From positions 62,001-126,000 of the forward strand of contig NZ_CANKYS010000009.1 in NCBI RefSeq assembly GCF_947488025.1: DNA of 64,000 bases, read 5' to 3'. Below, in pieces: positions 16,585 through 26,323 of the stretch. Source of the DNA: an uncultured Nocardioides sp. Lineage in GTDB: Bacteria; Actinomycetota; Actinomycetes; Propionibacteriales; Nocardioidaceae. The position numbers and the translations under genes were made by a program. The notes beneath the pieces were generated by a model. It saw only the letters and a list, made by a program, of their open reading frames with translations. It made no database searches and was not told the DNA's origin. The number at the start of each line of letters is the position of its first letter. The stretch's first letter is position 1.

Positions 16585-18360
16585 TCAGCGCACGACCTCG
16601 CGCCGGTCGTCGGGGAGGCGGCGGGTGAGCCCGGCCCGGTCGAGCCGGTCGAGCAGCGGGAGCACGACGCGGCGCGAGGTGGCGAGGTCCTGCCGGGCGG
16701 CGCTGGTGGTGAAGGGCTGCTCGAGACGGGCGAGGCGGTCGGCGGCGTCGCGGTCGGCGCCGGGCAGCAGGACGAGACCCGGGGCGATGCGCCACAGCAG
16801 CCCGGCGCGTTCGGCGGCGCCCAGGGCGCGCTCGTCGAGACCGAGCTCGCGCAGCCGGTCGGCGGTGGGGGCGGCGAAGGGCGCGGCCGCCAGCTCGCGG
16901 CGTACGACGTCGACGGCGGCGGACACCTCCGTCGGGAGCCCCGACCCGGGTGCCCGTACCCGTCCACCCACGACCACCAGTGGCGGCCGCACCAGCGGCC
17001 CGACGAGGTCCGGGTCGGGCAGCCGCAGCCGGTCGGCCAGCACGGTCAACGGCACGTCGGGGTCGAGCGGGTGGGAGCGCGCGTGCTCCTCGACGAGGGG
17101 CGGCAGCCGGTCGGCGAGGGCGACGGCGAAACCGCGGCTGACCAGCCACGGGCCTGCCTCGAGGTGGTCGCCGGGCGCGACGGGCACGCCGATGCGACGC
17201 AACCGGTCGCGGTGGGCGAGACCGCGTCGGGCGAGCTCGTCGGCGAGGCGGGGGGTGCCGTCGGCGCGCGCGAGCTGGGCCGCCCGCCGGCCCGCGGCAC
17301 CGCGCCGACGCAGCCGCGGGGGGTCGGGGTCGAGGACGTCGACCCGCCACAGCCGGCGGTCGCCCGGGTCACGGAGCAGCATCCGGTCGCCCACCCGCAG
17401 CGGCAGGGCGCGCTCCAGCGTCAGCCGGGAGACGCCGCTGCCCGGGTCGCCGAGCGGACGGTGGCGCACGGCGACGTCGGCGGCACCGACGTGCAGCTGT
17501 GGCGCCAGCGGCGGATGGAGGGGAGGGCCGGCGCCTGGCCCCGGCCGCAGGCGTACGTCGACCACCTCGGTGTGGTGCCACGCCGCAGGGGTGGTCAGTG
17601 CCGTCCCGCGGGTGATGCCATCGACGTCGCCGGTGAGGTTGAGCGCCACCCGGGCGGTGCCGGCCACGGCGTCGGCGTCGCGGCCCAGGGCCTGCAGCCC
17701 GCGGACCCGCACCAGCCGCTCGCCGTCGGCGAGGGTGTCGCCGACCCGCACCGTGCCGGCGGGCAGGGTGGCGGTGACCACGGTTCCCGCTCCCCGCACG
17801 GTGAAGCGGCGGTCCACCCAGAGGCGTACGTCGACGTCCGCGGGAGGTGCCGGGAGCGCGGCGAGCATCGTGGTGAGGGCCGTCCGGAGGTCGTCGAGCC
17901 CGGCGCCGGTGCGCGCGCTGACCGCGACGACGGGTGCACCGGCCAGGCTGGTGCGCGACACCTCGGCCGCCGCCCGGGCCATCGCGGGTGCCGGGTCGGC
18001 GAGGTCGCTGCGGGTGACCGCGACGACCCCGTGGCCCACGCCGAGCGCGTCGAGGGCGGCGAGGTGCTCGGCCGCCTGCGGCATCCACGGGTCGTCGGCG
18101 GCGACGACCAGCAGGGCCGCCGGGACGGGCCCGATGCCGGCGAGCATCGTGGTGAGGAACCGCTCGTGGCCGGGCACGTCGACGAACGCCACGTCGCCCA
18201 CGTCGCCCCCGTCCGGCCACGAGGTCCACGCGTAGCCGAGCTCGATCGTCAGCCCGCGTCGCCGCTCCTCCGCGAGCCGGTCGGGATCGGTGCCGGTGAG
18301 CGCGCGCACCAGGGTGGACTTGCCGTGGTCGACGTGGCCCGCGGTCGCGACGACGTGCAT
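16585..18360 (-). CDS. selB: Selenocysteine-specific translation elongation factor SelB
   Basis: A 591-residue GTPase that delivers Sec-tRNA to UGA codons marked by a SECIS hairpin. The G1 motif GHVDHGKST is at residues 7-15, followed by RRGLTIELGYAW (switch I) and FVDVPGHERFLTTML (G3). Domains II and III follow the G domain. The last 200 or so residues contain winged-helix repeats (for example LRELGLDERALGAAERAGLLWRIAPGLVLLPGA) that bind SECIS. It starts at an ATGA overlap with selA. Its end lies 7 nt from the convergent alkB stop. Confidence 0.96.
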   Translation of the reverse strand: MHVVATAGHVDHGKSTLVRALTGTDPDRLAEERRRGLTIELGYAWTSWPDGGDVGDVAFVDVPGHERFLTTMLAGIGPVPAALLVVAADDPWMPQAAEHLAALDALGVGHGVVAVTRSDLADPAPAMARAAAEVSRTSLAGAPVVAVSARTGAGLDDLRTALTTMLAALPAPPADVDVRLWVDRRFTVRGAGTVVTATLPAGTVRVGDTLADGERLVRVRGLQALGRDADAVAGTARVALNLTGDVDGITRGTALTTPAAWHHTEVVDVRLRPGPGAGPPLHPPLAPQLHVGAADVAVRHRPLGDPGSGVSRLTLERALPLRVGDRMLLRDPGDRRLWRVDVLDPDPPRLRRRGAAGRRAAQLARADGTPRLADELARRGLAHRDRLRRIGVPVAPGDHLEAGPWLVSRGFAVALADRLPPLVEEHARSHPLDPDVPLTVLADRLRLPDPDLVGPLVRPPLVVVGGRVRAPGSGLPTEVSAAVDVVRRELAAAPFAAPTADRLRELGLDERALGAAERAGLLWRIAPGLVLLPGADRDAADRLARLEQPFTTSAARQDLATSRRVVLPLLDRLDRAGLTRRLPDDRREVVR

Positions 18361-19700
18361 CAGGCGCTGCCCGCCCCCGCGGCACGGCGTACGACCTCGG
18401 CGAGCGCGGCGTCCTCGGCCGGGTCGACGGCCAGGAGGTCGAGCAGCAGCCGCCCGCGCACGGTGCGGCCCAGCACGGGCGGCTCACCCGCGCGCAGCGG
18501 CGCGGCGAGGTGCTCGGGCAGCGCGATCGCCGCACTGGGCACCTCGACGCCCGGCGCCCCACCGCCGCCGACCGCTCCGGCGGAGTCCACGACCTCGGCA
18601 CCCAGCGACGCCACCAGCTCGGCCGGCCACGCCCCGACGATCGCCCGCGCCCGCACCCGGAGGTCGTCGACGGACCGCCCGAGCGCGGCACGCACCGGCG
18701 GCACGGGGCCGACGAGGGTCGCCTCGAGGGCGGCGAGGGTGAGCTTGTCGACGCGCAGGGCACGCGCGAACGGGTCGCGCCGCAGCCGCTCGACCAGCTC
18801 GGCCCCACCGAGCAGCAGACCCGCCTGCGGGCCGCCGAGCAGCTTGTCGCCGGAGGCGGTGACGAGGTCGGCGCCGGCGCGCAGGGCGGACGCGGCGTCG
18901 GGCTCGTGGGGCAGCCGCGGGTGGGCCTCGAGCAGCCCGGAGCCGATGTCGACCACGAGCGGGACCCGCCGGCCCGCGTGCTCGAGCCCGGCGAGGTCGC
19001 GGGCGGGCACCGAGGAGGTGAAGCCGGTGACGGCGAAGTTGGAGGGATGCACCTTGAGGACGAAGGCGGTCGAGTCGTCCAGCGCGGAGGCGTAGTCGGC
19101 GAGGTGCACCCGGTTGGTGGTGCCGACCTCGCGCAGCCGGGCGCCGACCGACTCCATCAGCTCGGGGATGCGGAAGCCGTCACCGATCTCGACGAGCTCG
19201 CCCCGGGCGATGACAACGGTGTCGCGCCCGTCGTCGCCGCGCGCCAGCACCCGCGTGACCAGGGCGAGCGCGGCCGCGCCGTTGTTGACCACGTGGACCC
19301 CGCCCGCGTCGGGAACGGCCGAGGCGAGCGCCTCCAGCGCACCCCGGCCGCGTCGTCCGCGCTGCCCGGTCGCGAGGTCGAGCTCGACGTCGGTGGCACC
19401 GGCCGCCGTGCGTACGGCCTCGACAGCGGCACCCGACAGGGGCGCGCGGCCGAGGTTGGTGTGGACCACCACGCCGGTCGCGTTGACCACCCGCCGCAGC
19501 GTCGTGGCCGACACCGGCAGGGCGGCCACGGCGACGTCGGCCACCTCGTCCGGAGCGACCTCACCGGCCCGGCACCGCTCCTGCGCCCGGACGACGGCCT
19601 GCTTGACCAGGGTCGGGCCCAGCCGCGTCGCCGCGGACCGCAGCCGCTCGTCGGCCAGGACCTGGTCGGTGCGCGGGACGGCCCGTCTCGGATCCGTCAC
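18360..19700 (-). CDS. selA: L-seryl-tRNA(Sec) selenium transferase SelA
   Basis: A 446-residue PLP enzyme that converts seryl-tRNA(Sec) to selenocysteinyl-tRNA(Sec) using selenophosphate. Family motifs are RRVVNATGVVVHTNLGRAPL (about 69-88), REVGTTNRVHLADY, KVHPSNFAVTGF, DIGSGLL, and the PLP lysine K286 in TASGDKLLGGPQAG. The GTG at 19698-19700 is chosen because the longer reading frame upstream runs through tRNA-Sec. It is co-transcribed with selB, and the tRNA-Sec gene lies immediately upstream on the same strand. Confidence 0.96.
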   Translation of the reverse strand: MTDPRRAVPRTDQVLADERLRSAATRLGPTLVKQAVVRAQERCRAGEVAPDEVADVAVAALPVSATTLRRVVNATGVVVHTNLGRAPLSGAAVEAVRTAAGATDVELDLATGQRGRRGRGALEALASAVPDAGGVHVVNNGAAALALVTRVLARGDDGRDTVVIARGELVEIGDGFRIPELMESVGARLREVGTTNRVHLADYASALDDSTAFVLKVHPSNFAVTGFTSSVPARDLAGLEHAGRRVPLVVDIGSGLLEAHPRLPHEPDAASALRAGADLVTASGDKLLGGPQAGLLLGGAELVERLRRDPFARALRVDKLTLAALEATLVGPVPPVRAALGRSVDDLRVRARAIVGAWPAELVASLGAEVVDSAGAVGGGGAPGVEVPSAAIALPEHLAAPLRAGEPPVLGRTVRGRLLLDLLAVDPAEDAALAEVVRRAAGAGSA

Positions 19701-19721
19701 GCGCCCTCCTGCTCCCACGTC

Positions 19722-19816
19722 TGGCGGAGGCGGACGGGAATCGAACCCGCCCGACCCAGCTGCTGGGTCGCAACGGTTTTGAGGACCGCGTCCGTCACCA
19801 GACGAGAACCGCCTCC
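19722..19816 (-). tRNA. selC: tRNA-Sec (anticodon UCA)
   Basis: A 95-nt tRNA with the 8-bp acceptor stem GGAGGCGG/CCGCCTCC, discriminator G and encoded CCA, a long variable arm (GCGACCCAGC/GCTGGGTC) and T loop GGTTCGATTCC. The anticodon stem CGGT/ACCG closes the loop CCTCAAA, giving anticodon TCA. Position 33 is C rather than the near-universal U. A -10-like TAGTGT lies just upstream on the minus strand (19823-19828). It sits between the divergent selA and selD. Confidence 0.95.
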
Positions 19817-19853
19817 GCCCGCACACTATCCACCCGCGCCCTAGGTTGGACCC

Positions 19854-20855
19854 ATGACGTCACCCCTCCGGCTGACCCAGTACGCCGCCGGCGGCGGGTG
19901 CGCGTGCAAGGTGCCGCCCGGCGAGCTGGAGCGCGTGCTCAGCGGCCTCGGCCGGGGCAGGGAGTCGGGCGACCTGCTGGTCGGTCTCGACCACGGCGAC
20001 GACGCGGCCGCCGTACGCATCGACGACGCGCCCGACGGCACCGGCCGGGCCGTCATCGCCACCGCCGACTTCTTCACCCCGGTGGTCGACGACGCCTACA
20101 CGTTCGGGCGCATCGCCGCGACCAACGCGATGTCGGACGTGTGGGCGATGGGCGGCACGCCGGTGGTCGCGGTCAACCTGCTCGGCTGGCCGCGCGACCG
20201 GATCCCCTTCGACGTGGCGGCGGAGGTGCTGCGCGGCGGCGACGACGCGTGCACCGAGGCTGGCGCCTTCCTCGCCGGCGGGCACAGCATCGACGACCCG
20301 GAGCCGAAGTACGGCCTCGCGGTCACCGGCATGGCCGACCCCGCCGCGCTGCTGCGCAACGACGCGGCGCGGCCCGGGATGCCGCTGACGCTGACCAAGC
20401 CGCTCGGCCTCGGCGTGCTCAACAACCGCCACAAGGCGACGGGCGAGTGGTTCGAGGAGGCGGTCGCGGTGATGACCGCGCTCAACCGCGACGCCAGCCG
20501 CGCGGCCGTCGACGCCGGCGTCCGTGCGGCCACCGACGTCACCGGCTTCGGCCTGCTCGGCCACCTCATGAAGATGATGCGCGCGAGCGGCACGACCGCG
20601 GTCGTCGACGCGGCGGCGGTGCCGTACGTCGACGGAGCGCGGCAGTCGCTCGCCGACGGCTTCGTGCCCGGCGGCAGCCGGCGCAACCTCGACTGGGTAC
20701 GGCCCCACCTGGCGTCCGACCTCGACGAGGACGAGCTGGTCCTGCTCGCCGACGCCCAGACCTCGGGCGGCCTCCTGGTGGTCGGCGAGCTGCCCGGGCA
20801 CCCCGTCGTCGGCGAGGTGGTCGCGGCGGGGGAGCACGCACTCGTCGTCCGCTGA
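19854..20855 (+). CDS. selD: Selenide, water dikinase (selenophosphate synthetase)
   Basis: A 333-residue ATP-dependent enzyme that makes selenophosphate for SelA. The nucleophilic loop is AAGGGC16AC18K19, equivalent to the catalytic Cys-x-Cys-Lys of SelD, with Cys rather than Sec. LDHGDDAAAV, ATADFFTPVVDDAYTFGRIAATNAMSDVWAMGG and ATDVTGFGLLGHL are the AIRS-type ATP/Mg motifs; AQTSGGLLV is the conserved C-terminal motif. TAGGTT at 19842-19847 lies 6 nt before the ATG, indicating a leaderless transcript that leads into the fdh genes. Confidence 0.97.
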   Translation: MTSPLRLTQYAAGGGCACKVPPGELERVLSGLGRGRESGDLLVGLDHGDDAAAVRIDDAPDGTGRAVIATADFFTPVVDDAYTFGRIAATNAMSDVWAMGGTPVVAVNLLGWPRDRIPFDVAAEVLRGGDDACTEAGAFLAGGHSIDDPEPKYGLAVTGMADPAALLRNDAARPGMPLTLTKPLGLGVLNNRHKATGEWFEEAVAVMTALNRDASRAAVDAGVRAATDVTGFGLLGHLMKMMRASGTTAVVDAAAVPYVDGARQSLADGFVPGGSRRNLDWVRPHLASDLDEDELVLLADAQTSGGLLVVGELPGHPVVGEVVAAGEHALVVR

Positions 20856-20938
20856 CGCGCCCACCCCTCGGGTGGTGGACGACGTCGTACGCCGATCCGT
20901 AGGGTCGTGGCTCCACACGTGCTCGGAGGGTGAGGTCC

Positions 20939-23900
20939 ATGGCGGAGTCGAGGTCGCTCCTCCCCTGGCCCGTGCTCCGGCAGCTGACGAGCGGTGACCT
21001 CCTCGGACGCGGCAAGGCCGTGCGCTCGCGCCGCACCGACGAGGTCGAGCCACGGACCAGCACCGCCGACCGGGTCGCACGGAGCGTGTGCCCCTACTGC
21101 GCCGTCGGGTGCGGGCAGAAGATCTTCGTCAAGGACGAGAAGATCGTGCAGATCGAGGGCGACCCCGACAGCCCGGTCAACCGCGGCCGGCTGTGCCCCA
21201 AGGGCTCGGCCAGCAAGAACCTCGTGACGAGCTCGCTGCGCGAGACCACGATCAAGTACCGCCGCCCCCACGGCACCGAGTGGGAGGACCTCGACCTCAC
21301 CACCGCGATGGAGATGGTGGCCGACCGGGTCGTGAAGTCGCGCCGCGACGCGTGGCAGGAGCTCGACGAGAAGGACCGTCGCGTGCGGCGAACGATGGGC
21401 ATCGCGAGCCTCGGCGGCGCGACGCTCGACAACGAGGAGAACTACCTCATCAAGAAGCTCTTCACCGCGATGGGCGCCATCCAGATCGAGAACCAGGCGC
21501 GTATTTGACACTCCGCCACCGTCCCCGGTCTGGGGACCAGCTTCGGGCGCGGCGGCGCCACCGGCTTCACGGCTGACCTGGCCAACGCGGACTGCATCAT
21601 CATCCAGGGCTCCAACATGGCCGAGGCGCACCCCGTGGGCTTCCAGTGGGTCGTCGAGGCGCAGAACCGCGGCGCCAAGGTGATCCACGTCGACCCGCGC
21701 TTCACCCGCACCAGCGCGGTGGCGGACAAGCACGTCCCGATCCGCGTCGGCAGCGACATCGCCTTCCTCGGCGGGATCATCAGCTACGTCCTCGAGAACG
21801 GCCTCGACTTCCGCGACTACGTCGTCAACTACACCAACGCCGCGACGATCGTCAGCGACCGCTTCGAGGACACCGACGACCTCGACGGGCTCTTCAGCGG
21901 CTTCGACCCCGACAAGCGCACCTACGACCCCACCAGCTGGCAGTACGACGTCGAGGACGAACCGGGCCAGCAGAGCGCGGCCCAGGCCGACGACTCCGAG
22001 GAGACCCAGGAGCAGCGCGACTCCGCAGCCGGCATGCAGCACGAGGCCCACGGCATGCAGGTCGAGGGGAAGCCGCGGCGCGACGAGACGCTCCAGCACC
22101 CCCGGTGCGTCTACCAGGTGCTCCGGCGCCACTTCGCGCGCTACACCCCCGAGGTGGTCGAGCAGACCTGCGGCGTCAGCCAGGCCGACTTCCTCGAGGT
22201 CTGCCGGGCGTGGACGGAGAACTCCGGACGCGAGCGCACGACGGCGCTGGTCTACAGCGTCGGCTGGACGCAGCACAGCGTCGGCGTGCAGTACATCCGC
22301 ACCGGCGCGATCCTCCAGCTGCTGCTCGGCAACATGGGCCGTCCCGGCGGCGGCATCATGGCGCTGCGCGGCCACGCCAGCATCCAGGGGTCGACCGACA
22401 TCCCCACCCTCTTCAACATCCTCCCGGGCTACCTGCCCATGCCCAACCCCGACCAGCACGCGACGCTCGGCGACTACGTCGACAGCATCCGCAACCCGGG
22501 CAGCAAGGGCTTCTGGTCCAAGGCCGACGCCTACACCGTCAGCCTCCTCAAGGCCTACTGGGGCGAGGCGGCGACGCCGGACAACGACTTCTGCTTCGAC
22601 TACCTGCCCAAGATCACCGGCGACCACGGCACCTACCGCACGGTGCTCGACATGATCGACGGCAAGGTCTCCGGCTACTTCCTCCTCGGCCAGAACCCCG
22701 CCGTCGGCTCGGCCCACGGCCGGGCACAGCGGCTCGGCATGGCCAACCTCGACTGGCTCGTGGTGCGCGACCTCTTCGAGATCGAGAGCGCGTCGTTCTG
22801 GAAGGACGCGCCCGAGGTCGCGACGGGCGAGATCGTGCCGGAGGAGTGCGCCACGGAGGTCTTCCTCTTCCCGGCCGCCTCCTACGCCGAGAAGGAGGGC
22901 ACCTTCACCCAGACCCAGCGGATGCTGCAGTGGCGCGAGAAGGCGGTCGACCCGCCGGGCGACTGCCGCTCGGAGCTGTGGTTCTTCTACCACCTCGGCC
23001 GGATGGTCCGTGAGCGTCTGGCCGACTCGACCGACGACCGCGACCGACCGCTGCTCGACCTGGCGTGGGACTACCCCGTCCACGACGAGGGCGCCCTCGG
23101 CTCCGAGGGCGCGCAGGCGTGGGGCGAGCCCAGCGCCGAGGCGGTGCTGAAGGAGATCAACGGCTACGACGTCGCGACCGGGCGGCCGCTGTCGAGCTTC
23201 GTGGAGATGAAGGCCGACGGCTCCACCGCCGGCGGTTGCTGGATCTACACCGGGGTGTTCGCCGACGGCGTCAACCAGGCCAACCGTCGCAAGTCCCGCC
23301 ACGACCAGTCGTTCGTGGCACCCGAGTGGGGCTGGGCCTGGCCGATGAACCGCCGCATCCTCTACAACCGCGCGTCCGCCGACCCCGACGGCAAGCCGTG
23401 GAGCGAGCGCAAGGCCTACGTCTGGTGGGACGAGGAGCAGCAGCAGTGGGTCGGCGACGACGTACCCGACTTCGAGAAGACCAAGCCGCCGTCCTACCGG
23501 GCGCCCGAGGGCTCGGACGGCATCGAGGCCATCGAGGGGATCGACCCGTTCATCATGCAGGGCGACGGGAAGGGCGCGCTCTACGTGCCGCAGGGCCTCA
23601 TCGACGGCCCGATGCCCACGCACTACGAGCCGGTCGAGTCGCCGTTCCGCAACCCGCTCTACGGCCAGCAGGCCAACCCGACGCGCATGGACTACCGCCG
23701 CGACGACAACCCGATGAACCCGGCGCCGCCGGAGGAGCACAGCGACGTGTTCCCGTTCGTCTTCACCACGAGCCGGCTGACCGAGCACCACACCGCCGGC
23801 GGCATGAGCCGCTACCTCGAGCACCTCGCCGAGCTGCAGCCGGAGATGTTCGTCGAGGTGTCCCCGACGCTGGCGCGCGAGCGGGGCCTCGAGCACATGG

Positions 23901-24301
23901 GCTGGTGCCACGTCGTGACCGCCCGGTCGGCGGTCGAGGGCCGGGTGCTGGTCACCGAGCGGCTGCGGCCGCTGCGGGTCGAGGGCCGGACGGTCCACCA
24001 GGTCTGGATGCCCTACCACTGGGGCGGTGGCGGCCTGGTCACCGGCGACTCGGCCAACGACCTGTTCGGCATCACCCTCGACCCCAACGTGCTGATCCAG
24101 GAGAGCAAGGTCGGCACCTGCGACGTACGTCCCGGGCGGCGGCCGACGGGTCCCGCACTGCGGGAGCTGGTGGCCGACTACGGCCGGCGGGCCGGGATCG
24201 GCGACCAGCTGCCCGCCCGGATCGTCACCGCGTCGGCGGACGCCCAGGCCCGCTCCCTCGCGGCCGCCGAGACCAGCGACGACGACCAGGAAGGTCAGTG
24301 A
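20939..24301 (+). CDS. fdhA: Selenocysteine formate dehydrogenase, alpha (molybdopterin) subunit
   Basis: 1120 residues, read through an in-frame TGA at 21506-21508 as Sec190. The context ARI-U-HSATVPGL matches the active site of Sec formate dehydrogenases. The N-terminal [4Fe-4S] site is C51PYC54AVGC58...C86PKG. The molybdopterin domains follow (SFGRGGATGF, VIHVDPRFTRTSAVAD, GRPGGGI, FLLGQNPAVG, then the DMSO-reductase-type C-terminal dinucleotide domain with TEHHTAGGMSRYL). It oxidises formate to CO2. No Tat signal is visible, so it is likely cytoplasmic-facing. An unusual acidic, Met/Gln-rich insert lies at about residues 341-384. TGATG coupling to fdhB. A TAGGGT -10 (20900-20905) and a GGAGGG site precede the ATG. 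Confidence 0.95.
21506..21537 (+). promoter_or_regulatory. UGA-Sec codon and bacterial SECIS hairpin
   Basis: TGA at 21506-21508 is followed after 18 nt by the loop GGTCT (21527-21531), closed by a 6-bp stem GTCCCC/GGGGAC (21521-21526 and 21532-21537). The GGUCU loop and its distance from UGA resemble the classical fdhF SECIS that binds SelB. Confidence 0.9.
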
Positions 24302-25218
24302 TGGGCCCCAACAGCCTCTTCGGACCGCTCGACCCGGCATCCGACGCCGGCTACACCGACGCCCCGAAGCGCAAGGGCTTCTTCACCGACACCAGCGTCT
24401 GCATCGGCTGCAAGGCCTGCGAGGTGGCGTGCAAGGAGTGGAACGACGTCCCGGAGAACGCCTTCGAGATGCTCGGCACGTCCTACGACAACAGCCACTC
24501 GCTCAACGCCAACCAGTGGCGCCACGTCGCCTTCATCGAGAAGCCCGCCGCCAAGCCCTCCGCGCCTTCGGTCGACCTCGGCATGCCCGCGGTCGGCGCG
24601 CCGGTGAGCGACGTGCCCCAGGACGAGAAGCCCGACTTCCAGTGGCTGATGTCGTCCGACGTGTGCAAGCACTGCACCCATGCCGCCTGCCTCGACGTGT
24701 GCCCCACCGGCTCGCTCTTCCGCAGCGAGTTCGGCACGGTCGTGGTGCAGGACGACATCTGCAACGGCTGCGGCTACTGCGTCGCCGCCTGCCCCTACGG
24801 CGTCATCGACCGCCGCCGCGGCCCCGAGGGCGACCCCAAGGTGGGCATCGCCCAGAAGTGCACCCTCTGCTACGACCGCCTGACCGACGGCCAGCGCCCG
24901 GCCTGCGCCGCGGCGTGCCCGACGGAGTCCATCCAGTACGGCGACGTCGACGAGCTGCGCGAGCGCGCCACCGCCCGGGTGGAGCTGCTCCACGAGCGAG
25001 GCGTGATGGACGCCCGGCTCTACGGCAACGACCCCGATGACGGCGTGGGCGGCACCGGCGCGATGTTCCTGCTGCTCGACGAGCCCGAGGTCTACGGCCT
25101 GCCGCCCGACCCGGTCGTGACCACCAAGGACCTCCCGCGGATGTTCACCCGGGCCGGGATGGCCGGCACGGCGCTGCTCATCGGCGCAGCGCTCTCGTTC
25201 GTGCGGAGGCGGCCGTGA
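24301..25218 (+). CDS. fdhB: Formate dehydrogenase iron-sulfur subunit
   Basis: A 305-residue electron-transfer subunit with four [4Fe-4S] ferredoxin-type sites: CIGCKACEVAC near residue 35, CKHCTHAACLDVC, CNGCGYCVAAC and CTLCYDRLTDGQRPAC..C. The last 30 residues include a single hydrophobic helix (AGMAGTALLIGAALSFV) that would anchor it in the membrane next to FdhC. The ATG overlaps the fdhA stop (TGATG), and fdhC begins 4 nt before its own stop. It passes electrons from the Mo/Sec site to the membrane subunit. Confidence 0.95.
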   Translation: MGPNSLFGPLDPASDAGYTDAPKRKGFFTDTSVCIGCKACEVACKEWNDVPENAFEMLGTSYDNSHSLNANQWRHVAFIEKPAAKPSAPSVDLGMPAVGAPVSDVPQDEKPDFQWLMSSDVCKHCTHAACLDVCPTGSLFRSEFGTVVVQDDICNGCGYCVAACPYGVIDRRRGPEGDPKVGIAQKCTLCYDRLTDGQRPACAAACPTESIQYGDVDELRERATARVELLHERGVMDARLYGNDPDDGVGGTGAMFLLLDEPEVYGLPPDPVVTTKDLPRMFTRAGMAGTALLIGAALSFVRRRP

Positions 25219-26270
25219 GCCCCGCCCCGGACGCCTCCACCCACGGAGACGGGTCCGGCACGCAGGTCCGCCACGGCGGCAGCCCCGGCCGCTCGCGGGG
25301 CAGGTCACGCGGCGGCGACCGGGTGATGGTGCCCGACGCCGACTTCACGTCCTACTACGGCCGCCCGATCGTCAAGGCCGCGCCGTGGGAGCACGACATC
25401 GCCTACTACCTCTTCACCGGTGGCGTCGCAGCCGGCTCCTCGCTCCTCGCCGGCGGTGCGGACCTGACCGACCGGCCCGGGCTGCGACGCGCAGGACGGA
25501 TCGGCTCCTTGGTCGGGCTGCTCCTCAGCATCGTGGCCCTGGTCCACGACCTCGGCAAGCCGAGCCGCTTCCTCAACATGCTGCGCGTGGTCAAGCTGAC
25601 CTCGCCGATGTCGGTCGGCACGTGGATCCTGTCGTTGCACGGGCCGTTCGCGGGCCTGGCCTCGGCCGCTGAGCTGGTCGGCATGTTGCCCACCCGCTGG
25701 CAGCGCGGGCCGGTGCGCCTGCTGCTGCGGCTGGGACGCCCGGCCGGGTTGGTGGGGGCCGTGACCGCCCCGCCCGTGGCGGCGTACACCGCCGTGCTGC
25801 TCGCCGACACCGCCACCCCGGCGTGGCACGCGGCCCACGAGGAGCTCCCCTTCGTCTTCTGCGGCTCCGCCGCCGCGGCCTCCGGCGGCTGGGCGATGGT
25901 CACCGCCCCGATCGCCGAGGCCGGACCGGCCCGCACCTTCGCCGTCGGCGGCGCCGCCGTCGAGCTGGTGATGGCCCACCGCATGGAGACGTCGATGGGC
26001 CTCGCGGCCGAGACCCTCCACACCGGCACCGCCGGCAGGTGGATGCGGGCCAGCAAGGTGCTCACCGCGACCGGCGCCGCCGGCGCCCTCCTCGGCGGAC
26101 GCAGCCGGGTGCTCTCGGTCGTCTCGGGCACGGCCCTGATGGCCGGGTCGTTCTGCACCCGCATGGGTGTCTACGAGGCCGGGATGGCCTCGGCGAGGGA
26201 CCCGAAGTACACCGTGGTGCCGCAGCGCGAGCGCGTCGAGCGCGGCGAGCAGGTACGCCACCAGGGGTGA
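25215..26270 (+). CDS. fdhC: NrfD-type membrane subunit of formate dehydrogenase
   Basis: A 351-residue polytopic protein of the NrfD/PsrC family that hands electrons to quinone. After a hydrophilic 40-residue start it has WEHDIAYYLFTGGVAAGSSLLAGGADL and further hydrophobic helices, including IGSLVGLLLSIVALVHDLGKPSRFLNMLRVVKLTSPMSVGTWIL, which carries the family motif DLGxPxRxxxxLR. GTG start overlapping the fdhB stop. With FdhA and FdhB it forms a membrane formate:quinone oxidoreductase. Confidence 0.9.
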   Translation: MSPAPDASTHGDGSGTQVRHGGSPGRSRGRSRGGDRVMVPDADFTSYYGRPIVKAAPWEHDIAYYLFTGGVAAGSSLLAGGADLTDRPGLRRAGRIGSLVGLLLSIVALVHDLGKPSRFLNMLRVVKLTSPMSVGTWILSLHGPFAGLASAAELVGMLPTRWQRGPVRLLLRLGRPAGLVGAVTAPPVAAYTAVLLADTATPAWHAAHEELPFVFCGSAAAASGGWAMVTAPIAEAGPARTFAVGGAAVELVMAHRMETSMGLAAETLHTGTAGRWMRASKVLTATGAAGALLGGRSRVLSVVSGTALMAGSFCTRMGVYEAGMASARDPKYTVVPQRERVERGEQVRHQG

Positions 26271-26323
26271 GCCACAGGTCACCTCGGGCCGTCGGACGGC
26301 CGGACCGTACGAAGGAGACAGGC

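Noticed and set aside
21506-21617. Frameshift or pseudogene in formate dehydrogenase
   Set aside because: The frame is unchanged across the TGA, the flanking residues match the Sec active site, a SECIS hairpin follows, and selA, selB, selC and selD are adjacent.
20096-24340. Very long open frame on the minus strand opposite the selD-fdhA genes
   Set aside because: It is a GC-bias shadow of fdhA and selD: composition is Val/Gly/Arg/Asp-rich without any domain, while the plus-strand frames match known families throughout.
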